From an uncultured Roseobacter sp. (lineage in GTDB: Bacteria > Pseudomonadota > Alphaproteobacteria > Rhodobacterales > Rhodobacteraceae): 64,000 bases of DNA. Both the position numbers and the translations under genes were made by a program. Below, one piece after another: positions 55,400-64,000 of the stretch (its first letter is position 1; each line of letters opens with the position of its first letter). The stretch is taken from assembly GCA_947488305.1 (NCBI GenBank), contig CANKZM010000005.1:124001-188000 (forward strand), given 5' to 3'. The notes under the pieces are model-generated. The model had not been told where the DNA came from. It saw nothing but the letters and a program-made list of their open reading frames with translations, and ran no database searches.

Positions 55400-57172
55400 A
55401 TGACACCCGACCAGATGATCCTCTTTACCCTTTTCGGCGCCGTGTTCGGGCTGCTGCTTTGGGGTCGGTTTCGCTATGACATCGTTGCTTTTTCAGCATT
55501 GATGATTGCTGTGGTTGTGGGTGTCGTACCAACCAAGGATGCATTTTCAGGCTTTGGGCATCCAGCTACTTTGGTGGTGGCGCTGGTGCTGATCGTTTCG
55601 GCCGGACTGGTGCGATCCGGTGCGGTTTTCCTGATTACGCGGACGCTTGTGGATGCCACACGGGGTCTTGGGGCCCACATCGCATTGATGGGTGCAATTG
55701 GTGGCGTGTTGTCGGCCTTCATGAACAATGTTGCCGCTCTTGCCTTGCTGATGCCGGTGGATATCCAAACGGCACGCAAAGCGGGCCGCGCCGCAGGGCT
55801 AAGCCTGATGCCGTTGAGTTTCGCGACAATCCTTGGAGGGATGGTCACGCTGATCGGAACCCCGCCCAACATTATCATCGCCGCAATTCGCGAAGAAAGC
55901 CTTGGCGCGCCCTTCGCGATGTTCGATTTTGCACCCGTGGGCGGTGTCGCCGCGCTTGCAGGGCTGGTCTTTGTGTCGCTGATCGGATGGCGCTTGATCC
56001 CGCAGCGCGAGGGGGCTGCGACGGACAGCACGGACATTTCACAATATATCGCGGAGCTGACGGTGCCCGACGGGAACAAGCAAATCGGCAAGCGGGTGGC
56101 CGAATTGTCAGCGCCTGCGGAAAAAGCCGATGTCGCGATCCTTGGCCTGATCCGAGATGGCAAGCGCCGCTACGGCCAGGCGCGCAATACGGTTCTGCAG
56201 GCCGGGGACGCGCTGGTACTTGAAGCAACACCGGAAGCTCTGGATGAGTTTCGCTCCGCGCTTGATCTTGCGGTCGCGGATGCCAAACGCGAGGAAGCCC
56301 TGAATGCAGCAGGCGACGGCGTCGAAATCATCGAAGTCGTCGTGCCGGAGGACTCCCGCATCCAAGGCAAAACCGCGCAAGCGATCGGCCTCGCTTGGCG
56401 CCAACGCAGTGTATTGCTGGGGATCAGCCGGCGTGGGAAACGACTGACACGGCGCCTGCGCCAGACACAGATTGAAACCGGCGACATTCTGTTGTTGCTT
56501 GTGCCGCGTGACACCGGAAACGACGTCGCAGACTGGCTTGGGTGCCTGCCCCTCGCTGATCGGGGGTTGGCTGTCACGGTGAACCGCAAGGTTTGGCTTG
56601 CGATCGGTATTTTTGCCGCTGCGGTGCTGGCCGCAAGTTTCAGCTTGCTCTATTTGCCCGTCGCCCTGGGTTTGGTTGTTGTCGCGTATGTCCTCTCGGG
56701 CATCGTTCCTCTGACCGAACTGTATGACCATATCAACTGGCCAGTGGTCGTTTTGCTCGGCTCGATGATCCCGCTCGGTGCTGCTTTGGAAACCTCGGGC
56801 GGCACGGAACTCATCGCGGGCGCATTGGTCAACTGGACAGGTGGATTGCCGGCATGGGCGGTTCTCACAGTGCTGATGATCGTGACCATGACCCTGTCCG
56901 ATGTACTGAACAATACCGCTACAACAATTGTCGCGGCCCCGGTGGGCATCCAGATGGCAACTAGTCTTGGCGTATCGCCTGACCCTTTCCTGATGGCCGT
57001 AGCTGTCGCGGCATCGTCAGCCTTCCTGACGCCCATTGGACATAAAAATAACACTCTGATCCTGGGTCCGGGAGGCTATGGCTTTGGCGATTACTGGCGC
57101 ATGGGCCTGCCCTTAGAGATCATCGTGGTCGCGGTTTCGATTCCCATGATCCTGCTTGTCTGGCCCCTCTGA
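55400..57172 (+). CDS. SLC13 (DASS)-type anion permease with two RCK_C domains
   Basis: A 590-residue inner-membrane protein. The two membrane halves (about 1-190 and 400-590) enclose two cytoplasmic TrkA-C/RCK_C domains (AELTVPDGNKQIGKRVAELS about 216-235 and VEIIEVVVPEDSRIQGK about 310-326). PLSFATILGGMVTLIGTPPN is the SLC13 SNT motif region. Transports anions such as sulfate or dicarboxylates; the one here is not evident. ATG 55400 is preferred over GTG 55382. A second permease of the same layout lies at 57763-59544. Confidence 0.9.
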   Translation: MTPDQMILFTLFGAVFGLLLWGRFRYDIVAFSALMIAVVVGVVPTKDAFSGFGHPATLVVALVLIVSAGLVRSGAVFLITRTLVDATRGLGAHIALMGAIGGVLSAFMNNVAALALLMPVDIQTARKAGRAAGLSLMPLSFATILGGMVTLIGTPPNIIIAAIREESLGAPFAMFDFAPVGGVAALAGLVFVSLIGWRLIPQREGAATDSTDISQYIAELTVPDGNKQIGKRVAELSAPAEKADVAILGLIRDGKRRYGQARNTVLQAGDALVLEATPEALDEFRSALDLAVADAKREEALNAAGDGVEIIEVVVPEDSRIQGKTAQAIGLAWRQRSVLLGISRRGKRLTRRLRQTQIETGDILLLLVPRDTGNDVADWLGCLPLADRGLAVTVNRKVWLAIGIFAAAVLAASFSLLYLPVALGLVVVAYVLSGIVPLTELYDHINWPVVVLLGSMIPLGAALETSGGTELIAGALVNWTGGLPAWAVLTVLMIVTMTLSDVLNNTATTIVAAPVGIQMATSLGVSPDPFLMAVAVAASSAFLTPIGHKNNTLILGPGGYGFGDYWRMGLPLEIIVVAVSIPMILLVWPL

Positions 57173-57261
57173 GATAACGCGAAGTGCCGTTGCGCGCGAA
57201 ACGATTCTTTAATGGATCATAGGTTAAGAATTGGCCCGGCAGGACGTGCAGGCCTCGGAAA

Positions 57262-57750
57262 ATGTATTCAAATACGAAACGTGACACACACCACATGCGC
57301 AAGCCTCTCAGTGAGGTGACCCCGATCTACGAGGATTCGGGACTGTTCAAGACGGCAATCTGCGACATGATGTTGGAATTGATTCCGCAAATGCGGCGCA
57401 ATGATCGTCACGATTTGATCGTACGTGGCTACGTGGACCGAAAAACTGAAATTGACATCTTTTTTGCCGGCCGCAGAACGGCCGAGGCAGGCCCGCTGGA
57501 GGCACAACTCAAAGCCTTGATGACCCATGCACGGAAAACCGCAGCGGCCAATAAAATGCCCCCCCCAGCTGTTGAAAAGATCAGACTACCAGTTCGGGCA
57601 GAAGGCGCTTGGCGGCGCAGTTTGAAACGGGATGACAGTGGCTGGGAAACGGGCTCGTATCACTTCGTTGTGGCACGCTGGTCTCTGCTTGACCGGGAAG
57701 GCAATACGGTCACCTTCGGTGAACCCCCTGCCATATACACACCAAGATAG
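57262..57750 (+). CDS. hypothetical protein, 162 aa
   Basis: A soluble 162-residue protein. Features are FKTAICDMMLELIPQMRRND, a Lys/Arg-rich middle LMTHARKTAAANKMPPPAVE, and WETGSYHFVVARWSLLDREG near the end, which looks like a beta-sheet domain. I recognise no family. The start is uncertain: ATG 57262 (with GG only) or ATG 57295. It lies between two SLC13 permeases that face each other. Codon use is normal. Confidence 0.65.
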   Translation: MYSNTKRDTHHMRKPLSEVTPIYEDSGLFKTAICDMMLELIPQMRRNDRHDLIVRGYVDRKTEIDIFFAGRRTAEAGPLEAQLKALMTHARKTAAANKMPPPAVEKIRLPVRAEGAWRRSLKRDDSGWETGSYHFVVARWSLLDREGNTVTFGEPPAIYTPR

Positions 57751-57762
57751 CCTCGACCGGCG

Positions 57763-59544
57763 TCAGAGCGGCCAGATCAACGGGATGATCAGGGATACAA
57801 TGACCGCCATGCTTAGGTTAAGCGGTAATCCAACCTTTGTGAAATCCGTAAACCTATAGCCCCCCGGCCCGTAGACCAACGTGTTTGTCTGATAGCCAAT
57901 CGGTGTCGCAAATGCGCAGGACGCGGCAATCATCACGGCAACCACAAGCGGGCGTGGATCAAGCCCAAGTGCGGCGCCTAACCCGATGGCCAGTGGCGTC
58001 ATGATAACGGCGACCGCGTTGTTTGACACGATTTCCGTCAGTGTTGACGTCAGCACAAAGACGACAAGGACGACTACTGCAGGCGGCACTGACATCAGAG
58101 CCGGTGCCACAGCGTCAATCACAAGGGCGATCGCACCAGAATGCTGTAAGGCCGCACCGACAGCGAGCATGGAAAGGATGAGGGCCAGCAACCGCCCGTC
58201 AACAAAGGAGAACGCCTCGTCCGCATCAATACATCCCGACAGGAGCACCAAGGCGACGGCCACGATTGCCAATAGCAGGATGGGTGCCACGTTGAACGCC
58301 GCAAGCACAACGATTCCGGTTAGGGCCAAAACTGCAATTGGCGCGTGGCTGCGCCGATAGGCCCGCTCTGAAGGGTGGGACACATCAACCATGTCCATGT
58401 CATTTGCGAGACGTTGAATGTCTTCGGGCGACCCTTCCAGCAATAATGTGTCACCAACACGGACGATGAGATCATCAAGCTGTCGGCCAATATTCTGATT
58501 TCGACGGTGCACGGCCAAGGGGTAGACGCCATACCGGCGCCGCAGCCGCATGCTGCCTAACAGGCGGCCAACCATCTTGCACCCCGGTGTGATCAGAACT
58601 TCTACCGTTGTTGTCTCGACCGCCGATACCTGATCGACACGTTTGAGTTCCTTTGTCGCTTGCAGGCTCAATAGTTCGGCCATTTTGGTGCGAAGCACGA
58701 CCCGATCACCGACTTGCAGGGTAACGCCCTTGAGGTTGCGGCGCAGCGAGGTATCACCGCGGATCACGTCGATGAGCCGCACACCTTCGCGTTTGAACAA
58801 TTGCACACCCAGCACATCGCGTCCGATAAGGTTGCTCTCAGGGGGGATCACTGCCTCCGTAAAGAACTTCATATTGGATCGATCCGATAGCATCGCGGCC
58901 ATGCTGTCCCGATCCGGTAGTAGCTTTGGCGCAATCAGGCCCAGATAGATCAACCCCCAGGCGCAGACCACCAGTCCGATGGGCAGAATTTCGAAAATTG
59001 TGAAGGGGGCCAACCCTTCGGCCCTGGAGACACCATCGACAAGCAGGTTGGTCGAGGTCCCGATCAACGTCAGTGAGCCGCCCATGATTGCGGCGTAGCT
59101 CAGAGGGATAAGCAGTTTTGACGCTTTTGCCCCCAGCGTTTTGCTCAACTGCACGATCACCGGGATCATCACCACGACAACTGGTGTGTTGTTCATGATG
59201 GCCGACGCGCCCATGACGGACAGGATGACCCCGATCACCGCCAACTTCGGTCTAACCTTGGCCTGTTTTTCGGCGGCCTGGGTCAAAACCTCCAGAGCAC
59301 CGGTGCGCACCAAGGCGCCCATAACGATGAACATGGCCGCGATTGTCCAGGGTGCAGGGTTGCTCAGCACAGCCAAGGCATTGTCATAAGGCAGGACGCC
59401 AAGAACAAGCATGAGCGCAGCCCCCGCCAAGGCAACCACCTCTGTCGGATAGGTTTCGCGAACAAAAAGCACAAACATTATCGCGACCACGGCAAGCGTG
59501 AGCAACGGGGCGGCCAAGGGGGGAAGCTCAAAGAGGGATATCAA
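57763..59544 (-). CDS. SLC13 (DASS)-type anion permease with two RCK_C domains
   Basis: A 593-residue inner-membrane protein like that at 55400-57172. Starts ISLFELPPLAAPLLTLAVVA after a TTG at 59544; the frame is open far upstream but that part is antisense-like to the EamA gene. LSYAAIMGGSLTLIGTSTN is the SNT motif region; two RCK_C domains lie in the middle (VIPPESNLIGRDVLGVQLFK and TTVEVLITPGCKMVGRLLGS). C-terminal ASCAFATPIGYQTNTLVYGPG is the second SNT-like region. The substrate is unknown. Confidence 0.88.
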   Translation of the reverse strand: MISLFELPPLAAPLLTLAVVAIMFVLFVRETYPTEVVALAGAALMLVLGVLPYDNALAVLSNPAPWTIAAMFIVMGALVRTGALEVLTQAAEKQAKVRPKLAVIGVILSVMGASAIMNNTPVVVVMIPVIVQLSKTLGAKASKLLIPLSYAAIMGGSLTLIGTSTNLLVDGVSRAEGLAPFTIFEILPIGLVVCAWGLIYLGLIAPKLLPDRDSMAAMLSDRSNMKFFTEAVIPPESNLIGRDVLGVQLFKREGVRLIDVIRGDTSLRRNLKGVTLQVGDRVVLRTKMAELLSLQATKELKRVDQVSAVETTTVEVLITPGCKMVGRLLGSMRLRRRYGVYPLAVHRRNQNIGRQLDDLIVRVGDTLLLEGSPEDIQRLANDMDMVDVSHPSERAYRRSHAPIAVLALTGIVVLAAFNVAPILLLAIVAVALVLLSGCIDADEAFSFVDGRLLALILSMLAVGAALQHSGAIALVIDAVAPALMSVPPAVVVLVVFVLTSTLTEIVSNNAVAVIMTPLAIGLGAALGLDPRPLVVAVMIAASCAFATPIGYQTNTLVYGPGGYRFTDFTKVGLPLNLSMAVIVSLIIPLIWPL

Positions 59545-59594
59545 GGGTGCTGTACCTGTCTTTGACTGTGCTGCGGTGCAGTGTTGCCGATTGC

Positions 59595-60500
59595 TCAGGT
59601 GGGGGCAAGCACTGCCTTGCTGCGGGGTTGCACAAGATACAACCCTATGAACATCATCGCCAAAGCTGCCCAAACCGCAGGCGGATAGGCCTCTTTCAGG
59701 ATCAGGCGGGCCCAGAAAATGCCAAAACCGGTCACCAGATAGCTGACTTGCACTGCAAAGACCGGACCTGCTCTGCCAACCAGCCACACGTAGCCAGCAT
59801 AGACCAAGGTATGTGACAGCGACGCCAGAATGAGCGCATGGCCTGGACCGCTCATCAACGCCTGTGGCGGGATAAACTGACCACTTGCCAAGGTGACGGG
59901 CAGGATCGCGATCGCACCCAGCAGTGACGCTCCGAAAAGTACCTGCACGGCATCCAGACCCGCAGTGCCCCATTTTGCGACGATGTTGCCCTCGAGCGCG
60001 TAGCAGAGCGACGCAATCAGCGCGATCAGTATCCAGAACACGGGTGCACCAATTGCGCTGTCGGCGCCCGGCATCAGGATGACTAAAACCCCACAAAGCC
60101 CAGCAAATAATCCCCCCAACCGGCGCGGTGCAAACCGCTCAAGCCGCATGGCCAGAGCCACCGGAAACGCCAACATGGGGATCGTGGCCAACAGCAAAGA
60201 CAGAACCCCCGCGGGCACGTGAACGGCAGCCTGATAGGACGCGGAATTGGGGATCAGCGTCCCAATGAGCGAAACCACCGCGAACACTCGTAACGTTCGC
60301 CATGTCACGGGTAATCGCTTTCGTCTCACCAGCGACAATACCGCCATGAGCACGGACCCAATGACCAATTGCCAGAAAATCAGTCCAAAATGCCCGAAAC
60401 CGGATGAAACGGCTATCTTGGTGAGGGGGATCGTGACGCCCCACCCTGCCCCCAGCACGACCAGAACGGCCGTGAAGAACACCCGTTCCCGCGATGTCAT
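59595..60500 (-). CDS. EamA/DMT family permease
   Basis: A 301-residue inner-membrane protein with ten hydrophobic segments in two EamA halves. Begins FFTAVLVVLGAGWGVTIPLT and has an internal repeat (VFWILIALIASLCYALEGNI). Exports metabolites of unknown kind. ATG overlaps the stop of the phosphoesterase gene in ATGA (60497-60500), so the two are co-translated. Confidence 0.88.
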   Translation of the reverse strand: MTSRERVFFTAVLVVLGAGWGVTIPLTKIAVSSGFGHFGLIFWQLVIGSVLMAVLSLVRRKRLPVTWRTLRVFAVVSLIGTLIPNSASYQAAVHVPAGVLSLLLATIPMLAFPVALAMRLERFAPRRLGGLFAGLCGVLVILMPGADSAIGAPVFWILIALIASLCYALEGNIVAKWGTAGLDAVQVLFGASLLGAIAILPVTLASGQFIPPQALMSGPGHALILASLSHTLVYAGYVWLVGRAGPVFAVQVSYLVTGFGIFWARLILKEAYPPAVWAALAMMFIGLYLVQPRSKAVLAPT

Positions 60501-61309
60501 GGCGCCGCTGTTTGCAACAGGCCCCCGTCCCGCACCATTGCAATACGTTGAGTCTTGCCCGTGCGATCATCCGTTTCGATATAGACACCGCTCAGCGTGG
60601 CCTCGCCTGTTGCCGGCGTGAACCGATCTTTCGGCATACCTGTCAGGAAACGTCGCAGTGGTTCGGCCTTCTCCATCCCGATAACGGAATGATAATCTCC
60701 GCACATGCCTGCATCAGTAAGGTACCCGGTACCGCCGGGCAGAACCATGGCATCCGCCGTTGGCACATGAGTGTGTGTGCCCACAACGAGGCTCGCGCGC
60801 CCATCGCAATAATGCCCAAGCGCCATCTTTTCGGACGTGGCTTCACAATGAATATCGACAATAATCGCGGATGCTTGCCCGCCCATCGGATGCGCCTTGA
60901 GCACCGGCTCCAGCGCCGAAAAAGGATCATCAAAGGGACGTTTCATAAAAACCTGCCCCAGAACCTGCGTGACAAGAACCTTTCGTCCGTTGCGGGAGGT
61001 AAAGAGCCGTGCCCCTTTTCCAGGCGCTGCTTTTGAGAAGTTCAACGGGCGTATAACGCGTTGTTCCTGCTCTACGAATTGCAACATGTCCTTTTGGTCA
61101 AAGGCATGATCGCCCAGTGTGATGCAATCGGCCCCCGCATCCAGCAAGATCTTGGCATGCGCCCCGGAGAGCCCCATGCCCGAAGTCGCGTTTTCACCAT
61201 TGACGATTACAAAATCCAGCCGCCACTCTGCCCGCAACCGGGGCAGGTTCTCTGTGATGGCGCGCCGCCCGGCACGCCCCATGACATCGCCAAGGAACAA
61301 TAGCTTCAT
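60497..61309 (-). CDS. YmdB-type metallophosphoesterase (TIGR00282 family)
   Basis: A 270-residue calcineurin-like phosphoesterase. LFLGDVMGRAGRRAI (4-18), VNGENATSGMGLS and TLGDHAFDQ hold metal ligands, and VDIHCEATSEKMALGHYCDG with VGTHTHVPTAD the later His ligands. YmdB acts on 2',3'-cyclic nucleotides and affects RNA levels in Bacillus. Start at 61309 is the family start. In the same run as formyl-THF cyclo-ligase and mgtE, which is a common alphaproteobacterial order. Confidence 0.92.
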   Translation of the reverse strand: MKLLFLGDVMGRAGRRAITENLPRLRAEWRLDFVIVNGENATSGMGLSGAHAKILLDAGADCITLGDHAFDQKDMLQFVEQEQRVIRPLNFSKAAPGKGARLFTSRNGRKVLVTQVLGQVFMKRPFDDPFSALEPVLKAHPMGGQASAIIVDIHCEATSEKMALGHYCDGRASLVVGTHTHVPTADAMVLPGGTGYLTDAGMCGDYHSVIGMEKAEPLRRFLTGMPKDRFTPATGEATLSGVYIETDDRTGKTQRIAMVRDGGLLQTAAP

Positions 61310-61383
61310 GGAAGATGCCTAGGCTGCCCGGCAGATCAGGGCAAGGTCTGGCACCAAATAAATCGCGATGGCGCCACCGCACG

Positions 61384-61944
61384 TCATCGCAAGTCGAAAA
61401 CCCGGCGCTCAGTCACGATCAGGTCGAGCGGTTGATCTGTCGGCTCCAGAGGTAAGTCCTGCGCTTCCTGCGCTGCATAAGCAAAACCGATCGCGAGCGT
61501 TGCGTGTTTGGCGCGCAACCTCTCAAGACTACGGTCGTAAAACCCGCCACCATACCCCAGACGCCCCCCACGAGCATCGAAAGCCACCAGAGGCACGATC
61601 AGGATTTCGGGTTCAATGAATTCGAGTTTTTCGGGGATGCGCGCGCCAAATGCCCCGCTCACCATCGGCATTTCCGGCTCCCATTTCGCAAACTTCAATG
61701 GCTGCGCCTCACCCATGATCACAGGCACGCTAACAGCGCCATATGCGCTGGCCTCGGCCATTGCGGGCAAGGGGTTGATCTCGGTTCTGATGGGCATGTA
61801 GCCGGCAAGCGGTACGCCACGATAGCCGGCAAGCACCTCGGACAAGAGCCCAGCGCCCGTACCCGGATCATCCGCATGAGCAACCTTGCGGCGCGCAAAG
61901 CCGGCCTTGCGCGCGTCTGCCTTAATCACACTCATATCCTTCAT
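61384..61944 (-). CDS. 5-formyltetrahydrofolate cyclo-ligase
   Basis: A 186-residue enzyme that closes 5-formyl-THF to 5,10-methenyl-THF using ATP. The substrate loop LGYGGGFYDRSLERL and the start KADARKAGFARRK are the family patterns; MPIRTEINPLPAM carries the usual RTEI-type residue pair. ATG overlaps the mgtE stop in ATGA (61941-61944). The gene is often near 6S RNA in other bacteria, but no 6S RNA fits the 74-bp gap downstream here. Confidence 0.92.
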   Translation of the reverse strand: MKDMSVIKADARKAGFARRKVAHADDPGTGAGLLSEVLAGYRGVPLAGYMPIRTEINPLPAMAEASAYGAVSVPVIMGEAQPLKFAKWEPEMPMVSGAFGARIPEKLEFIEPEILIVPLVAFDARGGRLGYGGGFYDRSLERLRAKHATLAIGFAYAAQEAQDLPLEPTDQPLDLIVTERRVFDLR

Positions 61945-63332
61945 AGCAGCACCATCGCCCCTAACCCGAGGAAAACAAAGAACCCCACCACATCTGTGAC
62001 CGTGGTAACGAAGGTTCCAGACGCCAGTGCCGGGTCCACGCCAGCCCTGTCCATCAACACAGGAATAGCGGTACCCGCAAGCCCCGCAACCACAAGATTC
62101 ACCACCATCGCAATGGCGATCACGTAGCCGATGGCTGGTGAGCCAAACCAGATCAGGCCAACGATCCCCATCACGACCGCAAAGACAAGTCCATTGATCA
62201 GGCCTACCAGGACTTCACGCCGGATGACGCGCCATACGTTCGCGCCGGTGAGGTCCTTGGTGGCCAGCGACCGCACAGCCACTGTCAGCGATTGGGTTCC
62301 CGCATTTCCGCCCATCGACGCCACAATGGGCATCAGCACGGCAAGTGCCACGATCTTGGCAAGAGCATCTTCGAAAACGGAAATCACCAGCGAGGCCGCG
62401 ATGGCGGTCAGCAGATTCACGGCCAACCAAGGCAACCTTTGTTTCGTCGTGTTGATCACATTGTCGGAAAGCGACCCATCTCCGACACCGGCCAGACGCA
62501 GGATGTCCTCTTCATGTTCTTCATCCAGAACCGCCATGGCGTCATCAATGGTGATCACCCCGATCAGGCGTCCCTCTTCGTCGACTACCGGCGCGGAGAT
62601 CAAATGGTATTGATTGAAGGCATAGGCCACATCGGATTCCGCCTGATTGGCCGGTATGACCTGAAAGGTTTCCTCTTGCAGGGTCATCAGGGGCGTTTCG
62701 CGCTTGGACCGCATCAACTTTCCCAGCGTAACATTTGCCACCGGGTGAAGCCGTGGGTCGACAATAACGATGTGATAAAACTGGTCCGGCAGTTCCTCTT
62801 CCGGCGTCGCGCGCAGATGGTCGATGGCCTGCCCCACTGTCCAGTGTTCGGGCGCCATGACAACTTCGCGCTGCATCAACCGTCCGGCGGAAAACTCCGG
62901 ATAGGACAATGCCTGCTGGACAGCGGCGCGGTCTACCTCCTTCAGGGTGCCAAGAATGGCTTCCTGCTGAGCGTCCTCCAGATCTTCCACCAGATCAACG
63001 ACATCATCGCTGTCCAGATCCCGAACTGCTTCCGCAAGGACCTGAGGCTTCAGAACGGCGATGACTTCTTCGCGGATGCTATCATCCAATTCGGACAGGA
63101 TATCGCCGTCGAATTCATGGTCATAAAGCCGGATGAGCCGCGAGCGATCAAACGAGTTGATCTGCTCAAGCAGGTCCGCGATGTCCGCTGGATGCAACGG
63201 CTCCATCAATTCCGTGAGCTTGGCCTGATCCTCGATATCGACCGCGTAAAGGATGGCGGCGATGGCTTTTGGACCCAGCAGGTAGGCGTCATCCTCGGCT
63301 TCGATTACTGGTTCTTCTGTTTGCTCAGACAT
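61941..63332 (-). CDS. mgtE: magnesium transporter MgtE
   Basis: A 463-residue Mg2+ channel: N-terminal superhelical domain (LMEPLHPADIADLLEQINSF near residue 41), two CBS domains (PLMTLQEETFQVIPANQAES and EEGRLIGVITIDDAMAVLD), and five C-terminal helices including VLMPIVASMGGNAGTQSLTV with the channel motif. The acidic N domain and CBS domains gate the channel by internal Mg2+. Divergent from guaD across 106 bp. Confidence 0.94.
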   Translation of the reverse strand: MSEQTEEPVIEAEDDAYLLGPKAIAAILYAVDIEDQAKLTELMEPLHPADIADLLEQINSFDRSRLIRLYDHEFDGDILSELDDSIREEVIAVLKPQVLAEAVRDLDSDDVVDLVEDLEDAQQEAILGTLKEVDRAAVQQALSYPEFSAGRLMQREVVMAPEHWTVGQAIDHLRATPEEELPDQFYHIVIVDPRLHPVANVTLGKLMRSKRETPLMTLQEETFQVIPANQAESDVAYAFNQYHLISAPVVDEEGRLIGVITIDDAMAVLDEEHEEDILRLAGVGDGSLSDNVINTTKQRLPWLAVNLLTAIAASLVISVFEDALAKIVALAVLMPIVASMGGNAGTQSLTVAVRSLATKDLTGANVWRVIRREVLVGLINGLVFAVVMGIVGLIWFGSPAIGYVIAIAMVVNLVVAGLAGTAIPVLMDRAGVDPALASGTFVTTVTDVVGFFVFLGLGAMVLL

Positions 63333-63438
63333 CGACGCCTCCTCGCTCCCGCCGGACCATATGCGCGGTCCGACGCGGATACAATGGGGCGGCCTGTTCC
63401 CCGTTGTGCCCCATGGTATCTGCGCCTAAAGCTAGGGC

Positions 63439-64000
63439 ATGGATGCAGGCGATTTGCTTATTGGTCATACCTTTGAAGTCAGCGGGGATGCGATGGCATC
63501 GCCTTGGCAGGAGGTGGTGCGCATCAACAGTGCGGGTGCGGTTTTCATCCGCGGCGGCCGGATCATCGAGATTGGCGACCGGAAATCGCTCAAAGCTGCG
63601 CATCCGCATGCGAGGGTCGCGGATTATGGCGATCACCTGATCTGTCCGGGCTTTGTCGACGCCCATGTGCATTATCCGCAAACCGCCATCATCGCGAGTT
63701 GGGGAAAACAGCTTATCGACTGGCTGAACACCTATACTTTCCCGGAAGAAATGCGTTTTTCAGATCCCGCCTACGCTCGCCTGATCGCCGACCGATATCT
63801 AGACATCGCGTTGGCCAATGGCACAACAACGGCTTGTTCATATGCGACCATTCACCCTGGCAGCGTCAATGCCTACTTTGAAGCCGCTGAAGCACGTGGA
63901 ATGCGTTGCGTCGCCGGCAAGACCTGCATGGATCGCAACGCCCCACAAGGGCTGCAAGACACGGCGCAAAGTGCCTATGATGACAGCAAGGTCTTGCTGC
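63439..64000 (+). CDS. guaD: guanine deaminase, N-terminal part (cut by window end)
   Basis: The first 187 residues of an amidohydrolase that turns guanine into xanthine. FVDAHVHYPQ carries the metal ligands His76 and His78, and the N-terminal beta domain before it is normal. GKTCMDRNAPQGLQDTA near residue 166 is also typical of GuaD. ATG 63439 has only a weak ribosome site (AGGG two bases before). The gene runs off the window with no stop; the final base is an incomplete codon. Confidence 0.92.
   Translation, partial: MDAGDLLIGHTFEVSGDAMASPWQEVVRINSAGAVFIRGGRIIEIGDRKSLKAAHPHARVADYGDHLICPGFVDAHVHYPQTAIIASWGKQLIDWLNTYTFPEEMRFSDPAYARLIADRYLDIALANGTTTACSYATIHPGSVNAYFEAAEARGMRCVAGKTCMDRNAPQGLQDTAQSAYDDSKVLL

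Noticed and set aside
59545-60096. Upstream extension of the SLC13 permease frame
   Set aside because: It overlaps the EamA gene on the same strand in another frame and is not like a permease; TTG 59544 gives the normal length.
61310-61383. 6S RNA next to the 5-formyl-THF cyclo-ligase gene
   Set aside because: The gap is 74 bp, too short for a 6S RNA, with no long hairpin.
62292-63476. A 394-codon frame on the plus strand
   Set aside because: It is antisense to mgtE.
1-64000. tRNA genes, CRISPR arrays, insertion sequences or prophage
   Set aside because: I searched by eye for the TpsiC pattern, regular spaced repeats and transposase or phage genes, and found none.

Overview
The window is a stretch of chromosome from an alphaproteobacterium, most probably a marine Rhodobacteraceae (Roseobacter-group) species. 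The evidence is the company of genes: a 451-residue ProRS of the short alphaproteobacterial type, an hdaA-ppk-ppx block, a PccR/ScfR-controlled propionyl-CoA carboxylase locus, a betICBA operon with choline sulfatase, and several small Rhodobacteraceae-type hypotheticals. Coding density is high, many genes overlap by ATGA, and no tRNA, rRNA, CRISPR array, insertion sequence or prophage is visible. The first gene (truA) and the last (guanine deaminase) run off the window.

Layout. 1-530: end of truA. 537-9220: an uncharacterised, probably catabolic locus. One arm (minus strand) encodes an ACAD10/11-type acyl-CoA dehydrogenase, an M19-dipeptidase-like protein lacking the usual metal motif, an unknown 550-residue protein and a DUF3726-type protein. 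The divergent arm encodes an ACAD10/11-type APH kinase, a DAO-family flavoprotein, a uronate-dehydrogenase-like SDR and a degenerate N-formylglutamate-amidohydrolase-like protein. 9229-14049: TTC38-like TPR protein, MATE exporter, secreted alpha/beta hydrolase, LysE exporter. 14163-17809: parE, an AT-rich NYN-domain gene, a GC-rich gene-free stretch with hairpins, and two very small genes, one of 30 codons. 18009-21143: two related small cytochromes c around a lipoprotein with HExxH, a YdcZ-like permease, an Ldh-family dehydrogenase. 21202-25121: lolD, lolC/E, a DUF2937 protein, proS. 25311-31583: fasciclin protein, AI-2E permease, hdaA, ppk, ppx. 31580-34165: small secreted protein, EEP nuclease, TerB-DnaJ protein, GNAT.

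34162-46607 is the methylmalonyl-CoA pathway region: methylmalonyl-CoA mutase coupled to a VOC protein and a GNAT, propionyl-CoA carboxylase alpha (pccA) and beta (pccB) subunits with small genes between them, an MFS exporter, and the regulator pccR. TTTGCAAA-type sites, matching the known PccR motif element, lie upstream of pccB and of pccR. A strong minus-strand intrinsic terminator sits in the 390-bp gap before pccA and may end a small RNA or be a leader attenuator.

46610-57750: secreted nuclease, the glycine betaine operon betI-betC-betB-betA (choline sulfate to choline to betaine aldehyde to glycine betaine) with a palindromic BetI-like operator, an EamA permease, yebC, a VOC protein, and an SLC13-type permease. 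57763-64000: a second SLC13-type permease, EamA permease, YmdB-type phosphoesterase, 5-formyl-THF cyclo-ligase, mgtE, and the start of guaD.

The most interesting novelty candidate is the divergent locus at 537-9220. Its kinase/dehydrogenase pair looks like the two halves of ACAD10/11, a family linked to phosphorylation-dependent removal of a hydroxyl from 4-hydroxyacyl-CoAs. Here the pair sits beside proteins whose family catalytic residues have been replaced and beside two proteins of unknown function.
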